Source of the DNA: Caldovatus aquaticus
GTDB lineage: Bacteria > Pseudomonadota > Alphaproteobacteria > Acetobacterales > Acetobacteraceae
Length of the DNA: 64,000 nt
NCBI RefSeq assembly: GCF_019458025.1
Contig: NZ_JAHZUY010000002.1
Span: 1-64,000, forward strand
Reading direction: 5' to 3'
The notes beneath the pieces were generated by a model. That model was given only the letters and a program-made list of their open reading frames with translations. It was not told the origin of the DNA and did not search any database. The first letter of the stretch is position 1, and every line of letters starts with the position of its first letter. Below are positions 63,997 through 64,000 of this stretch, one piece after another. Position numbers and translations under genes: made by a program.

Positions 63997-64000
63997 GGGC

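Overview
The window is about 75% G+C and densely packed. Short intergenic gaps, frequent ATGA/GTGA start-stop overlaps, Bug-type (TctC) binding proteins, a full-length Sua5, a type II homoserine kinase, a stand-alone HolC and a gcvTHP operon behind a tandem glycine riboswitch all point to an alphaproteobacterium. The Acetobacteraceae (Roseomonas and relatives, Rhodospirillales) fit best. This is inferred from gene content and composition, because no rRNA gene is present.

Left part (1-23 kb): the tail of an IS5-type transposase abuts the stop codon of an RpfC-like hybrid sensor kinase, which carries an apparent one-base frameshift. Upstream of the kinase lies a REC-PAS-GGDEF-EAL protein, so the pair looks like a DSF-type sensor wired to c-di-GMP turnover. 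Next come a TctC-type binding protein, a DegT aminotransferase/epimerase pair for nucleotide-sugar chemistry, a K+ channel, and a zinc uptake operon (znuC-znuB, preceded by a tiny membrane ORF) with a perfect Zur-like palindrome. Further on are DUF445, PAP2, a luciferase-like oxidoreductase, a membrane-fusion/FtsX/ATPase exporter, an NfeD-stomatin pair and an SDR.

Middle part (23-46 kb): MsrA, a 1,174-residue RTX calcium-binding protein with a recent internal duplication, a gamma-glutamyltransferase homologue, DNA polymerase III chi, two adjacent M17 leucyl aminopeptidases, OmpW, CysQ-Sua5, a two-gene chromate transporter, a second TctC-type protein, several small secreted or lipoprotein genes, and a second membrane-fusion/permease/LolD-like exporter.

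Right part (46-64 kb): a tRNA-Thr(CGU) is followed by about 3.9 kb of a mobile-element remnant (5'-truncated primase-polymerase, DUF927 ATPase, zinc-ribbon protein, small protein). It contains a striking array of fifteen GGGGAC/GTCCCC hexamers, largely on a 9-bp period, but no integrase. Core metabolism resumes with a phosphatase, a nitroreductase, dihydroorotase, the glycine cleavage operon read T-H-P-GNAT under its riboswitch, IspH-ThrB-RNase HI in overlapping order, tRNA-Ser(GCU) and a YfcG-like glutathione transferase.

Five copies of a 70-78 bp GC-rich repeat sit in intergenic regions, four of them touching a stop codon. It looks like a dispersed 3'-end element of this genome. The most unusual items are this repeat family, the hexamer array in the tRNA-Thr element, the RpfC/GGDEF-EAL pair, and the Zur-box small ORF.
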